A stretch of 64,000 nt of DNA from Brevibacterium mcbrellneri ATCC 49030 (lineage in GTDB: Bacteria > Actinomycetota > Actinomycetes > Actinomycetales > Brevibacteriaceae), in the NCBI RefSeq assembly GCF_000178455.1, contig NZ_ADNU01000018.1, positions 1 to 64,000 of the forward strand, in the 5' to 3' direction. This document shows, piece by piece, positions 12,057-19,937 of the stretch. Below the pieces are notes generated by a model, which was given only the letters and a program-made list of their open reading frames with translations, searched no databases and had not been told where the DNA came from. Numbering within the stretch: position 1 is the first letter of the stretch; every line of letters starts with the position of its first letter. Position numbers and translations under genes: made by a program.

Positions 12057-12182
12057 GGAGTGTCCTGTGTTGCGGGCCTTTGCATGATGTGACTGATCCG
12101 GCCTGGTCGCAGGAGCGCCGTAGATCGCGCACCGTGCCAATCATGGCACCGCAAACAGTTTCCACATAGACGGAGTATTAAA

Positions 12183-12320
12183 GTGAGCAAGCGTACTTTC
12201 CAGCCCAACACCCGTAAGCGTGCAAAGACCCACGGTTTCCGTGCGCGTATGCGTACCCGTGCCGGACGCAGCATCCTTGCTGCTCGTCGTCGCAAGGGTC
12301 GCGCTAATCTTTCAGCCTAA
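12183..12320 (+). CDS. rpmH: 50S ribosomal protein bL34
   Basis: A 45-residue, highly basic ribosomal protein, full length: [19 protein letters not shown], then [22 protein letters not shown] start with ACGGAG upstream. Too short for routine gene-length cut-offs but unmistakable. It is the first gene of the rpmH-rnpA-yidD-yidC-khpB-rsmG series that leaves the origin in the opposite direction to dnaA. The rnpA start codon follows its stop immediately. Confidence 0.98.
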   Translation: MSKRTFQPNTRKRAKTHGFRARMRTRAGRSILAARRRKGRANLSA

Positions 12321-12665
12321 GTGTTACCGGTCGGGAACCGGGTTCGTAGCTCTGAGGACTTTCGGCGCGCTTTTCGCTCCGGTCTGAAAGCCGGGACCCG
12401 GAACCTGATCCTTCACGTAGCACTCAACTCGGAATCCCACGCCCCGCGCGTGGGGTTTGTTGTCTCTAAAGGTATTGGAAATGCTGTGACGCGTAACCGA
12501 GTAAAGCGTCGGTTACGTGCGATCGCTCATGAACGTTTGACTCACATGCCACCAGGAATCTACGTGGTGCGAGCACTCCCCCAGTCAGCTCGTAGTGAGT
12601 TTATCTACTTAGAACGCGACTTCGACGTTGCGCTCAGCCGGGTACTTTCAGAGGACAGCCAGTGA
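12321..12665 (+). CDS. rnpA: Ribonuclease P protein component
   Basis: A 114-residue basic protein subunit of RNase P, which helps the catalytic RNA bind precursor tRNA. The family signature reads VGFVVSKGIGNAVTRNRVKRRLR, including the conserved RNRVKRRLR basic helix. The GTG start is the codon directly after the rpmH stop, so translation is coupled. The downstream yidD start overlaps its stop (GTGA). Normal length. Confidence 0.97.
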   Translation: MLPVGNRVRSSEDFRRAFRSGLKAGTRNLILHVALNSESHAPRVGFVVSKGIGNAVTRNRVKRRLRAIAHERLTHMPPGIYVVRALPQSARSEFIYLERDFDVALSRVLSEDSQ

Positions 12666-13054
12666 AGGATTTGGAGAACACTCCGTCATCGCTCCCACCG
12701 TGGCCGCGTGGCGTGTGGGCAAAGATTGGACATGCGTGTGTGATAGCACCACGGATGCCAGCTGTTCTTTTTATGCGCGGGTATCGAAAAACCGTGTCGA
12801 AGCTGTACGGGAACGTGTGTAAGTACTACCCCACATGTTCGAAATATGCGTTAGACGCGTTTGAAGTAAGAGGTTTGATTGTGGGTACGGCCATGACAGT
12901 GTGGCGACTGCTCAGGTGTAACCCCTTTTCGCAAGGTGGCGTCGACTATGTACACGGGTCGGTGCTTCACCAGCGGAGTTTGGAAATGAAGCGAGCGAAC
13001 AATGGCACAATGGTGCCTGACGCTTTTACAGATGACGCTTCTCGCAGCGTCTAG
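12662..13054 (+). CDS. yidD: Membrane protein insertion efficiency factor YidD
   Basis: A 130-residue YidD protein. Diagnostic residues are YRKTVSKLYGNVCKYYPTCSKYALDAF, with the three conserved cysteines completed by LLRCNPFSQGGVDYV. The protein associates with the membrane and aids YidC-dependent insertion. The GTG start overlaps the rnpA stop. N- and C-terminal extensions (about 35 and 30 residues) make it longer than the ~80-residue enterobacterial form, as is common in actinobacteria. Confidence 0.95.
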   Translation: MKDLENTPSSLPPWPRGVWAKIGHACVIAPRMPAVLFMRGYRKTVSKLYGNVCKYYPTCSKYALDAFEVRGLIVGTAMTVWRLLRCNPFSQGGVDYVHGSVLHQRSLEMKRANNGTMVPDAFTDDASRSV

Positions 13055-13065
13055 GAGATTACTAC

Positions 13066-14025
13066 ATGGACTGGCTAGGCAAGCTACTTCTGCCCATTGA
13101 GTGGGTCGTCGCTTGGATTCTTGCATTTTTCCACATGGCGTTCACCGCGTTGGGAATGAGCCCAACCGCCGGGTGGACGTGGGTCGCAGCGATTGCAGGT
13201 TTGACCATCGTTGTGCGTGCTGTGCTGATTCCCCTGTTTGTCTACCAGATCAAGGCGCAGCGAAAGATGCAGCTTTTGCAACCAGAAATGATGGAGCTGC
13301 AAAAGAAGTACAAGGGTAAGCGCGACCAGTTCTCCAGGCAACAGATGGCAGAAGAGCAGCAGGCACTGTTTAAGAAGCACGGTACCAACCCATTCGCTTC
13401 ATGTTTGCCGTTGCTGGTACAGATGCCTATCTTCTTCTCGCTGTTCCGCGTTATTCGCAACACTGAAGGAATCGGCAACGGTGACATTCCGCCCATCGGG
13501 GGTCTAACACAGGAGCTTGCAAGCCAGGCAACCCACGCCTCGATTTTCGGCGTAGAGCTTTCCGACACCTTCCTTCAGGGTGACCTTGGAACGAAGGTCC
13601 TCACCGCGATTCTGATCGTGATTATGGGTGTTACCCAGTTCATCACTCAGCGCCAGATCATGGCAAAGAACATGTCGGAAGCAGCTATGAACAATCCGTT
13701 CATGCAACAGCAGAAGATGCTTCTGTACATGATGCCAATCATCTTCGCTGTGGGTGGTATTTACTTCCCACTGGGTCTGATTGTGTACTGGCTGGTTTCA
13801 AACGTGTGGACAATGGTTCAGCAGTTCATTGTGATTCGCAATATGCCTACACCTGGTTCAAAGGCCGAAAAAGAACTCATTGCCCGTCGTGAACGCCAGG
13901 GCAAACCGCTTCCAAAGTCGATGCAGCCAAAGAAAGCTGCTGAGTCGGAGGCAAAGCCTAAGTCAGGCCAGCGTCGACAACCCATGAGCAAAGCTCGTCA
14001 AAAGAAGAAGAATAAGAAAAAGTAG
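13066..14025 (+). CDS. yidC: Membrane protein insertase YidC
   Basis: A 319-residue YidC/Oxa1 insertase, short Gram-positive type without a large periplasmic domain. The first helix is EWVVAWILAFFHMAFTALG. The core begins AGLTIVVRAVLIPL and continues through the cytoplasmic coiled region KMQLLQPEMMELQKKYKGK, and a later helix reads PIIFAVGGIYFPLGLIVYWL. The C-terminal tail is Lys/Arg rich (KARQKKKNKKK), which in such proteins binds ribosomes. ATG start with CTAGGAG upstream. khpB follows after 6 bp. Confidence 0.97.
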   Translation: MDWLGKLLLPIEWVVAWILAFFHMAFTALGMSPTAGWTWVAAIAGLTIVVRAVLIPLFVYQIKAQRKMQLLQPEMMELQKKYKGKRDQFSRQQMAEEQQALFKKHGTNPFASCLPLLVQMPIFFSLFRVIRNTEGIGNGDIPPIGGLTQELASQATHASIFGVELSDTFLQGDLGTKVLTAILIVIMGVTQFITQRQIMAKNMSEAAMNNPFMQQQKMLLYMMPIIFAVGGIYFPLGLIVYWLVSNVWTMVQQFIVIRNMPTPGSKAEKELIARRERQGKPLPKSMQPKKAAESEAKPKSGQRRQPMSKARQKKKNKKK

Positions 14026-14031
14026 AGAAGC

Positions 14032-14535
14032 ATGACTGACGAAATCGTTGAAAAGAAGCCCACACGCGCCGAACTTCTTGAAGAAGAAGGCGACATTGCA
14101 GCGGACTATTTGGAAGAACTGCTCGACATTGCTGACATCGATGGTGACATTGACATCGATGTGAAAGAAGGTCGCCCGCAGGTTGCCATTGTCTGCGACG
14201 AAGAAGACTCCAACCTTTCCACACTGGTGGGTAAGGAAGGTCGCACTCTTGCAGCGCTTCAGGAACTGACCCGTTTGGCAGTGCAGTCTGCTACCGGTCA
14301 ACGTTCATGGATGATGCTCGATATCGATGGTTTCCGTAACCGCCGCCGTGATGCGTTGAAGGACTTGGCACGCGATTACATTGAGAAAGTGAAGGCGTCT
14401 GGCGAACCGGTATCGCTCAAGCCCATGAACTCGTTTGAACGCAAAGTCATTCACGATCAGGTTTCCAAGGCCGGTTTGGTTTCCGAATCGGAAGGCGAAG
14501 GCGACCGCAGGCACGTGGTTATCTCAGCTGAGTAA
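14032..14535 (+). CDS. khpB: KH/R3H RNA-binding protein KhpB (Jag)
   Basis: A 167-residue protein with a KH domain (TLVGKEGRTLAALQELTRLA, near residues 63-82) followed by an R3H domain (LKPMNSFERKVIHDQV, near residues 125-140). The N-terminal Jag domain of Firmicutes is missing, as in other actinobacteria. Relatives bind RNA and influence cell elongation and division. It lies between yidC and rsmG with 2-6 bp spacing, so it is co-transcribed. Confidence 0.93.
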   Translation: MTDEIVEKKPTRAELLEEEGDIAADYLEELLDIADIDGDIDIDVKEGRPQVAIVCDEEDSNLSTLVGKEGRTLAALQELTRLAVQSATGQRSWMMLDIDGFRNRRRDALKDLARDYIEKVKASGEPVSLKPMNSFERKVIHDQVSKAGLVSESEGEGDRRHVVISAE

Positions 14536-14537
14536 TC

Positions 14538-15167
14538 ATGTCTCAGGTAGAACCAGTACCCGCATGCGCGGAACAGATTTTTGGCGAGCGTCTCCCCCAC
14601 GCTCGCACCTATGCCGAACACTTGGCTACCACTGGTGTGGAATGGGGTCTTATTGGGCCACGTGAGCTCGATAAGTTGTGGACACGTCACATTCTGAACT
14701 GTGCAGTCGTAGCTCCCCTTATCCACGATGATGACGTCGTGGGTGATATTGGTTCGGGTGCTGGCCTGCCTGGCCTTGTCTTGTCGCTTGCACAGCCTCA
14801 CGCCTCGTTCGTGCTTATCGAAGCAATGGAAAGGCGCGTTGACTGGCTAGGGATGGTTGTCGACGACCTTGGTATTGAGAACGTTCGTATCATTCGCGGG
14901 CGCGTTGAAGACCTGGTAGACGACGAAGTCTTTACTGTGGTGACCGCACGCGCAGTTAAAGCGTTGAACGTGCTGGTCGAATGGTCGGCCCCAGTTCTGA
15001 GCCCAGGTGGAAGGCTGCTGGCCCTCAAGGGACTTAAAGCTCAGGAAGAGATTGACAAGGCTAAGAAGGTCCTCAAGCGAGACAAGATGACTCCCCCGGT
15101 TATCAAACTCATGGGTGAGGAGTTCCTTGAGATTCCTACACGGGTCGTGGAAACCGCACGTCGCTAA
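14538..15167 (+). CDS. rsmG: 16S rRNA m7G527 methyltransferase RsmG
   Basis: A 209-residue SAM-dependent methyltransferase that modifies G527 of 16S rRNA. Motif I is VVGDIGSGAGLPGLVLSL, and the family pattern WTRHILNCAVV precedes it. The acidic motif II follows (FVLIEAMERRVDWL), and VVTARAVKALNVLVEW is the later conserved block. ATG start 2 bp after khpB. Loss of this enzyme gives low-level streptomycin resistance in other bacteria; the gene here is intact. It closes the operon ahead of the first parS site. Confidence 0.97.
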   Translation: MSQVEPVPACAEQIFGERLPHARTYAEHLATTGVEWGLIGPRELDKLWTRHILNCAVVAPLIHDDDVVGDIGSGAGLPGLVLSLAQPHASFVLIEAMERRVDWLGMVVDDLGIENVRIIRGRVEDLVDDEVFTVVTARAVKALNVLVEWSAPVLSPGGRLLALKGLKAQEEIDKAKKVLKRDKMTPPVIKLMGEEFLEIPTRVVETARR

Positions 15168-15227
15168 ATAGTACGTACATTCGATATATAGACGACTCTT
15201 AGTTATTGTCGAGTTTCCTTTTTGGAA

Positions 15228-15243
15228 TGTTTCACGTGAAACA
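15228..15243. promoter_or_regulatory. parS: parS site 1
   Basis: A perfect 16-bp palindrome, TGTTTCACGTGAAACA, in the 151-bp gap between rsmG and parA. This is the canonical ParB-binding site. Confidence 0.97.
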
Positions 15244-15318
15244 TTCTGTTTAGATCGTTAGAAGTGACAGTTCGTATGTGGCCTAGAATGGAGTAGTCAC
15301 GATACGAACGGAGTCAAA

Positions 15319-16215
15319 ATGCCCATTTTGGATGATTCGACTCCCCTAGGTGCAGAGATCGCTCGAAACAGTCGTCGAGCTGAGCGTCTAGAGGCGAAGC
15401 GCTTCCCCAAACCGCAAAGTACACGTATATTTACGATCGCTAACCAGAAGGGTGGAGTCGGTAAAACTACGACGACTGTCAATATTGCCGCTGCCCTGGC
15501 CAAGCACGGACTGCAGGTCCTTGTCATCGATATTGACCCACAAGGCAACGCAAGTACTGCTTTGGGTATCGAGCACTCAACTGATGTGAATTCAGTTTAT
15601 GAAGTGCTACTGGACGGTATGGAAATGGCCGAGGTCGTCAGCGATTGCCCTGATATTGAAAACCTAAGCGCTGTGCCGGCAACAATAGATCTTGCAGGTG
15701 CTGAAATTGAGTTGGTATCCGTTCACGCGCGTGAATTCAGGTTGAAACGAGCTCTCGAGAGCTACTTGGAACAACGGAAAGCTGACGGTAACCCAGTTGA
15801 TTATGTGTTTATCGACTGTCCGCCAAGCCTTGGACTGCTCACAGTGAACGCATTTGTCGCTGCAGAAGAAGTTCTGATCCCTATCCAATGTGAGTATTAC
15901 GCGCTTGAGGGCCTTAGCCAGCTACTGAACAACATTCAGCTCATTCAGAAGCACTTGAACCCTCAGCTGTCAGTAAGCACTATTCTTTTGACGATGTATG
16001 ATGGGCGGACCAACCTGAGTTCACAAGTGGCTGAAGACGTGCGCGCTCACTTCCCAGCGCAGACTCTCAATACCCCTATCCCCCGCAATGTACGAATTTC
16101 AGAGGCGCCTTCCTATGGGAAGACCGTCATTACTTATGATCCAAACTCCCCCGGAGCGCTTTCGTATCGAGAGGCTGCGGAGGAAATAGCTGAGCGAGGA
16201 GCACAGAATGGCTGA
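15319..16215 (+). CDS. parA: Chromosome partitioning ATPase ParA (Soj)
   Basis: A 298-residue ParA/MinD-family ATPase that moves ParB-parS complexes. The deviant Walker A is IANQKGGVGKTTTTVNIAAAL, shown here as its KGGVGKTT core near residue 50. Walker B-type segments are VIDIDPQGNAS and YVFIDCPPSLGLLTVNA. A ~35-residue charged N-terminal extension precedes the ATPase, as in other actinobacterial ParA proteins. ATG start. The parB start lies inside its 3' end (8-bp overlap). It probably shares control with parS site 1 upstream. Confidence 0.97.
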   Translation: MPILDDSTPLGAEIARNSRRAERLEAKRFPKPQSTRIFTIANQKGGVGKTTTTVNIAAALAKHGLQVLVIDIDPQGNASTALGIEHSTDVNSVYEVLLDGMEMAEVVSDCPDIENLSAVPATIDLAGAEIELVSVHAREFRLKRALESYLEQRKADGNPVDYVFIDCPPSLGLLTVNAFVAAEEVLIPIQCEYYALEGLSQLLNNIQLIQKHLNPQLSVSTILLTMYDGRTNLSSQVAEDVRAHFPAQTLNTPIPRNVRISEAPSYGKTVITYDPNSPGALSYREAAEEIAERGAQNG

Positions 16216-17335
16216 GCGTAAACGAGGACTAGGCCGCGGAATTGGATCACTCATTCCTGATGTGATCAATGAGGACCGCCCTGTGGATGTCTTTTTTCCT
16301 CAATCCAACAAGAGTGTTTCACGTGAAACATCTAAGGATCCCGCGGAATCGATGCGACAGTCACGCGCTTCGAAAAAGCTACTCCCCCGCACGACACACG
16401 AAGGTAACGCGACAGCTTCAAAAAATAACGCTACAAGAAAGAAGACAACGACAGCGAAGGCGTCATCAACTCGCAAAACGACGAAGCAAGCTTCGAATGA
16501 CGATGTTTCACGTGAAACAGAGCTAGTCGCAGTACCTGGAACCGCATTCGGAATGCTAAGGCTTGATACGATCTCACCGAATCCGCGACAGCCAAGGACA
16601 GTTTTCGACGAAGATGATCTCGACGAGCTCGTTACCTCAATTCAAGAGGTAGGCGTTTTGCAACCAGTCGTCGTTCGCGTCGTTGACACCAAGAAGCCGG
16701 CATACGAGCTAATTATGGGTGAGCGAAGGCTGCGCGCATCAAAGTTAGCTGGGCTGAAAGAAATCCCTGCTATTGTTCGCGAAGTAAGTGATGACGACCT
16801 GTTGCGTGATGCACTGCTTGAAAACCTGCATCGATCGGACCTCAATCCGCTTGAAGAGGCAGCGGCGTACCAGCAATTGCTGGACGACTTCAAATGCACA
16901 CAGGAAGAGCTTTCTGAACGAATTGGCAGGTCGCGCCCTCAGATTGCGAACACGTTGCGTCTTCTGCGACTGCCGGGGTTAGTGCAACGCCGAGTAGCAG
17001 CGGGTGTTCTTTCACAAGGTCATGCACGTGCGTTGCTAGGACTCAATGATCCTGCTCAAATGGAAGAGCTTGCACAGCGCATCGTCGCAGAAGGTTTATC
17101 CGTCCGAGCCACCGAAGAAGCTGTAGTTCTTCTGAATCGTGGTGATCAAAAAAATGTTTCACGTGAAACACGGAAAGCAGACGCTGAGCTGGTGTCGTTA
17201 GCTCAATCAGTTGGTGACAAGCTCGACACCAAGGTCAATATAGTGATGGGGAAGCGCAAAGGGAAGATGACAGTTGATTTTGCTAATCAACAGGACCTAG
17301 AGCGAATTCTCAAGGTACTAGGTCTTAACGAATAG
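16208..17335 (+). CDS. parB: Chromosome partitioning protein ParB
   Basis: A 375-residue ParB CTPase that loads on parS and spreads. The core has the CTP-binding region (LDTISPNPRQPRTVF, then GERRLRASKLAG and ENLHRSDLNPLEEAAAY) and a helix-turn-helix (LSERIGRSRPQIANTLRLLRLP). The ~110-residue N-terminal part is a Lys/Thr/Ala-rich low-complexity linker. Three perfect parS palindromes lie inside the coding sequence and are read as VSRET each time. ATG start overlapping parA. A terminator follows. Confidence 0.97.
   Translation: MAERKRGLGRGIGSLIPDVINEDRPVDVFFPQSNKSVSRETSKDPAESMRQSRASKKLLPRTTHEGNATASKNNATRKKTTTAKASSTRKTTKQASNDDVSRETELVAVPGTAFGMLRLDTISPNPRQPRTVFDEDDLDELVTSIQEVGVLQPVVVRVVDTKKPAYELIMGERRLRASKLAGLKEIPAIVREVSDDDLLRDALLENLHRSDLNPLEEAAAYQQLLDDFKCTQEELSERIGRSRPQIANTLRLLRLPGLVQRRVAAGVLSQGHARALLGLNDPAQMEELAQRIVAEGLSVRATEEAVVLLNRGDQKNVSRETRKADAELVSLAQSVGDKLDTKVNIVMGKRKGKMTVDFANQQDLERILKVLGLNE
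16315..16330. promoter_or_regulatory. parS: parS site 2 (inside parB)
   Basis: A perfect TGTTTCACGTGAAACA palindrome in the low-complexity N-terminal part of parB, encoding SVSRET. Confidence 0.97.
16504..16519. promoter_or_regulatory. parS: parS site 3 (inside parB)
   Basis: A perfect TGTTTCACGTGAAACA palindrome at the end of the ParB linker, encoding DVSRET. Confidence 0.97.
17155..17170. promoter_or_regulatory. parS: parS site 4 (inside parB)
   Basis: A perfect TGTTTCACGTGAAACA palindrome in the 3' part of parB, encoding NVSRET between the DNA-binding and dimerisation domains. Confidence 0.97.
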
Positions 17336-17345
17336 CTTCAGTATG

Positions 17346-17379
17346 CAATAGCCGTCGGTCGAAGGACCGGCGGCTATTG
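17346..17379. terminator. Bidirectional terminator between parB and cwlM
   Basis: A 15-bp stem (17346-17360 with 17365-17379, one G-T wobble) has a GAAG loop and lies between two convergent genes. T-rich flanks are short on both sides. Confidence 0.75.
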
Positions 17380-17389
17380 TCATTAAAAG

Positions 17390-18526
17390 CTACTTTGCAG
17401 AATAAAGATTGCGCATTTCACGGATTGACTCGACATTCAAAGTTCCGGTGTCGTAGTCATTGTCCTTGTGCAAAAACAATCGCTGAACAGCTACGGAAAT
17501 ACCTTCTGCAATTGAATCCCGGACGGACGTTTGCGCTAACAGCTCCCGGTCATGTTCGTTGGACGTATACCCTGCGAACACTTGAACCTTTGGCGCTTTG
17601 ACGTTGCGTAAACTTTCCCACGTACGCGCATGAACACCACAGTTCAACAGGGGAGTGCGGGCAACAACCTCACGGTGTACTAGGCCACCCAAAGAACGAC
17701 CGATAGGAGAGACCATGTTTGAGTCTTTGTTCTGTCCAAAGTAAAAAGTGGCTATACCGTTTGGGGCAGGGGAGGGAGCGTAATCTTGATTAACCGTTAT
17801 AACTGCCGCCGCGTTTAGAACGTCGGCGAGGTGCGGTTTATCGCTGGGAATGTGCACAATCGATGCGCCAAGAGCACTCAAACGGCCTTCGACACGGGAA
17901 GCGATGTCGCTACTCCAGGTTCTTTCTTGTTCAAGTGACTGCGAGGTGGCAGTGGTGTTCACAAAATCGCGCGCGGTTGTACCAGACTCAATCACAATGG
18001 TGCGCCCGGTCAATGACTCGCCTGAAGCGGTTACACGTGCACGTTCTTGGAGCGCCCACAAGTTGCCATGCGACGACTGGCGATACACGGCCGAAAGCGC
18101 AGCTAAGGTAGACGGCCCAACAACGCCATCGGGGGAGAGGCCCAGCTCATTCTGAATTTCGCGCACTGCGTTGTGTGTGGCTGAACCGAACTCAAATGTG
18201 ATTGATTCCGTGTAGACACCTAAGCGTGAGAGTCGGTGTTGAAGTTCAGTGACGTCGTCACCTTGCAACGGCCTAACAGGATCAAAGCGGAGAACACGAT
18301 CACCTAGCTTGTAGCGCGCAATTTCTAGTTCTTTAAAAGTCTCCGCGCCAATCACACCGTCTACAACGATCCCACGGGACTGTTGAAACTCCCGAATCAC
18401 GGATTCGAACTGGTGATCGAATAAGTCAGAGCTAGGGTCGCACTGATAACCCAACCTGTGAAGTTGGGCTTTGACCGTTGCGACTAACGGGTCTGAATCG
18501 CCAGGGTGAATCGAGGAAACTGTCAT
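17390..18526 (-). CDS. cwlM: CwlM-like peptidoglycan regulator (degenerate amidase)
   Basis: A 378-residue protein with two peptidoglycan-binding-like domains (about 10-70 and 87-147) and an amidase_3-like domain (about 175-352). There is no signal peptide. The amidase zinc motif IDPGHGG is replaced by IESGTTA (179-185), and the SIHAN motif by TVNQDYA. Two histidine ligands are therefore absent and hydrolase activity is unlikely. In mycobacteria the orthologue CwlM is cytoplasmic and controls MurA when phosphorylated. Gene order (trxB, trxA, cwlM facing parB) is the same as there. ATG start with AAGGA upstream. Confidence 0.85.
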   Translation of the reverse strand: MTVSSIHPGDSDPLVATVKAQLHRLGYQCDPSSDLFDHQFESVIREFQQSRGIVVDGVIGAETFKELEIARYKLGDRVLRFDPVRPLQGDDVTELQHRLSRLGVYTESITFEFGSATHNAVREIQNELGLSPDGVVGPSTLAALSAVYRQSSHGNLWALQERARVTASGESLTGRTIVIESGTTARDFVNTTATSQSLEQERTWSSDIASRVEGRLSALGASIVHIPSDKPHLADVLNAAAVITVNQDYAPSPAPNGIATFYFGQNKDSNMVSPIGRSLGGLVHREVVARTPLLNCGVHARTWESLRNVKAPKVQVFAGYTSNEHDRELLAQTSVRDSIAEGISVAVQRLFLHKDNDYDTGTLNVESIREMRNLYSAK

Positions 18527-18544
18527 GATCCTTACCGTGAAGAA

Positions 18545-18574
18545 GGGTGCCTGTTGAGTTTACAACAGGCACCC
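18545..18574 (-). terminator. Terminator after trxA
   Basis: A perfect 12-bp stem (18545-18556 with 18563-18574, loop of 6), followed on the minus strand by a CTTCTTC stretch. It lies between trxA and cwlM. Confidence 0.7.
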
Positions 18575-18593
18575 GTAAAGAGTTCTCAATGGA

Positions 18594-18914
18594 TTAACCG
18601 ATGAATTCGGCCAGTTCCTGTTCCAGTGCAGGCTTAGGACGTGCACCAATAATGGTCTTGGCCACTTCGCCGCCCTTAAACACGTAAAGTGCTGGGATGG
18701 AAGTAATGCCATAGGCCGAGGCGGTCTCCAGGTTATCGTCGGTGTTGAGTTTGACGACCTTGAGTTTGTCTGCCTGTTCCTGGGCGATTTCGTCCACGAT
18801 CGGTCCAACCATGCGACAAGGGCCACACCATGGTGCCCAAAAGTCCACGAGGACAGGAAGATCGCTCGAGAGAACTTCTTCCTTGAATGTTGCGTCAGTA
18901 ACTTCCTGTGCCAT
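18594..18914 (-). CDS. trxA: Thioredoxin
   Basis: A 106-residue thioredoxin with the redox motif [13 protein letters not shown] and the cis-proline segment [13 protein letters not shown]. It reduces cytoplasmic disulfides and is recharged by the thioredoxin reductase encoded 14 bp upstream. ATG start with AGGAGAAAAC upstream. Length and fold are normal. Confidence 0.98.
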   Translation of the reverse strand: MAQEVTDATFKEEVLSSDLPVLVDFWAPWCGPCRMVGPIVDEIAQEQADKLKVVKLNTDDNLETASAYGITSIPALYVFKGGEVAKTIIGARPKPALEQELAEFIG

Positions 18915-18928
18915 GTTTTCTCCTTTGT

Positions 18929-19867
18929 TTATGACTGGTCAGTGAGTTCGGCCAGGTAATGTTCGGCGTCGAGAGCTGCCACACAGCCGGAACCTGCTGC
19001 TGTGACTGCCTGACGATATACGGGATCAATGACGTCGCCTGCTGCAAAGACTCCCTCGACCGATGTCTTGGATGTACGTCCGTCAACGGCCAAGTAGCCG
19101 TCTTCTCGCAGATCAAGAGTGTCTTTAAAGAGATCTGTGCGTGGGTCTGAACCGATCGCTACAAACAGACCAGTAACTGGAAGCTCGGATTCTTCCCCGG
19201 TAACTGTATTGCGGACGGTGAGGCCCGTGACAGAGGTGTCACCGTGGATGCTTGCGACCTCGGAATCCAAGAGAAACTCCAACTTGGGGTCTGCTTCAGC
19301 GCGCTTCTGCATGGCCACTGACGCTCGGAATTCCTGCCTGCGGTGAATGAGGGTCACCTTTGAAGCAAAACGGGTGAGGAAAGTGGCTTCTTCAAGAGCA
19401 GAGTCGCCCCCGCCAACTACAGCGATGTGCTGATCCTTAAAGAAGAACCCGTCGCACGTGGCGCACCAGCTCACACCGTGTCCAGACAGTGCTTCTTCAC
19501 CGGGGACATTCAAGTGACGATAAGCCGAGCCTGTAGCCAGAATTACAGCCTGCGCTGTGTACTCGCTTCCAAGCGCGGTGGTGAGCTTGTGTGCACCTGG
19601 TGTGAAATCAATTGAAGCGACGTCGTCATACACGACCTGGGCACCAAAGCGTTCAGCTTGTTGGCGCATGTTCTCCATGAGGTCGGGCCCTTGAATTCCT
19701 TCTGGAAATCCGGGGAAGTTTTCAACATCAGTGGTGTTCATGAGTTCACCACCAGCGGTGACTGACCCGGCGATAACGACGGGGGATAGGCCGGCGCGTG
19801 CGGCGTAGACGGCAGCCGTGTACCCAGCTGGCCCTGAACCTACGATGACGAGTTGTGTCTGAGTCAT
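18929..19867 (-). CDS. trxB: Thioredoxin reductase
   Basis: A 312-residue FAD/NADPH flavoenzyme. The FAD-binding site is [17 protein letters not shown] near the N-terminus, the redox pair is [10 protein letters not shown], and the NADPH site is [12 protein letters not shown]. The C-terminal FAD motif reads [27 protein letters not shown] start with GGAGATC upstream. It forms an operon with trxA downstream. Confidence 0.98.
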   Translation of the reverse strand: MTQTQLVIVGSGPAGYTAAVYAARAGLSPVVIAGSVTAGGELMNTTDVENFPGFPEGIQGPDLMENMRQQAERFGAQVVYDDVASIDFTPGAHKLTTALGSEYTAQAVILATGSAYRHLNVPGEEALSGHGVSWCATCDGFFFKDQHIAVVGGGDSALEEATFLTRFASKVTLIHRRQEFRASVAMQKRAEADPKLEFLLDSEVASIHGDTSVTGLTVRNTVTGEESELPVTGLFVAIGSDPRTDLFKDTLDLREDGYLAVDGRTSKTSVEGVFAAGDVIDPVYRQAVTAAGSGCVAALDAEHYLAELTDQS

Positions 19868-19937
19868 TGATCTCCTTTGTCGTTCAAGGCAACACTGTGC
19901 GTTACTCAGTTATTCCATGTGCTTAGTGCTGCGTGAC

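Noticed and set aside
11966-12169. A 67-codon plus-strand frame with a GGCAGG-like site upstream of rpmH.
   Set aside because: It crosses the rpmH promoter and origin region, and the peptide has no recognisable features.
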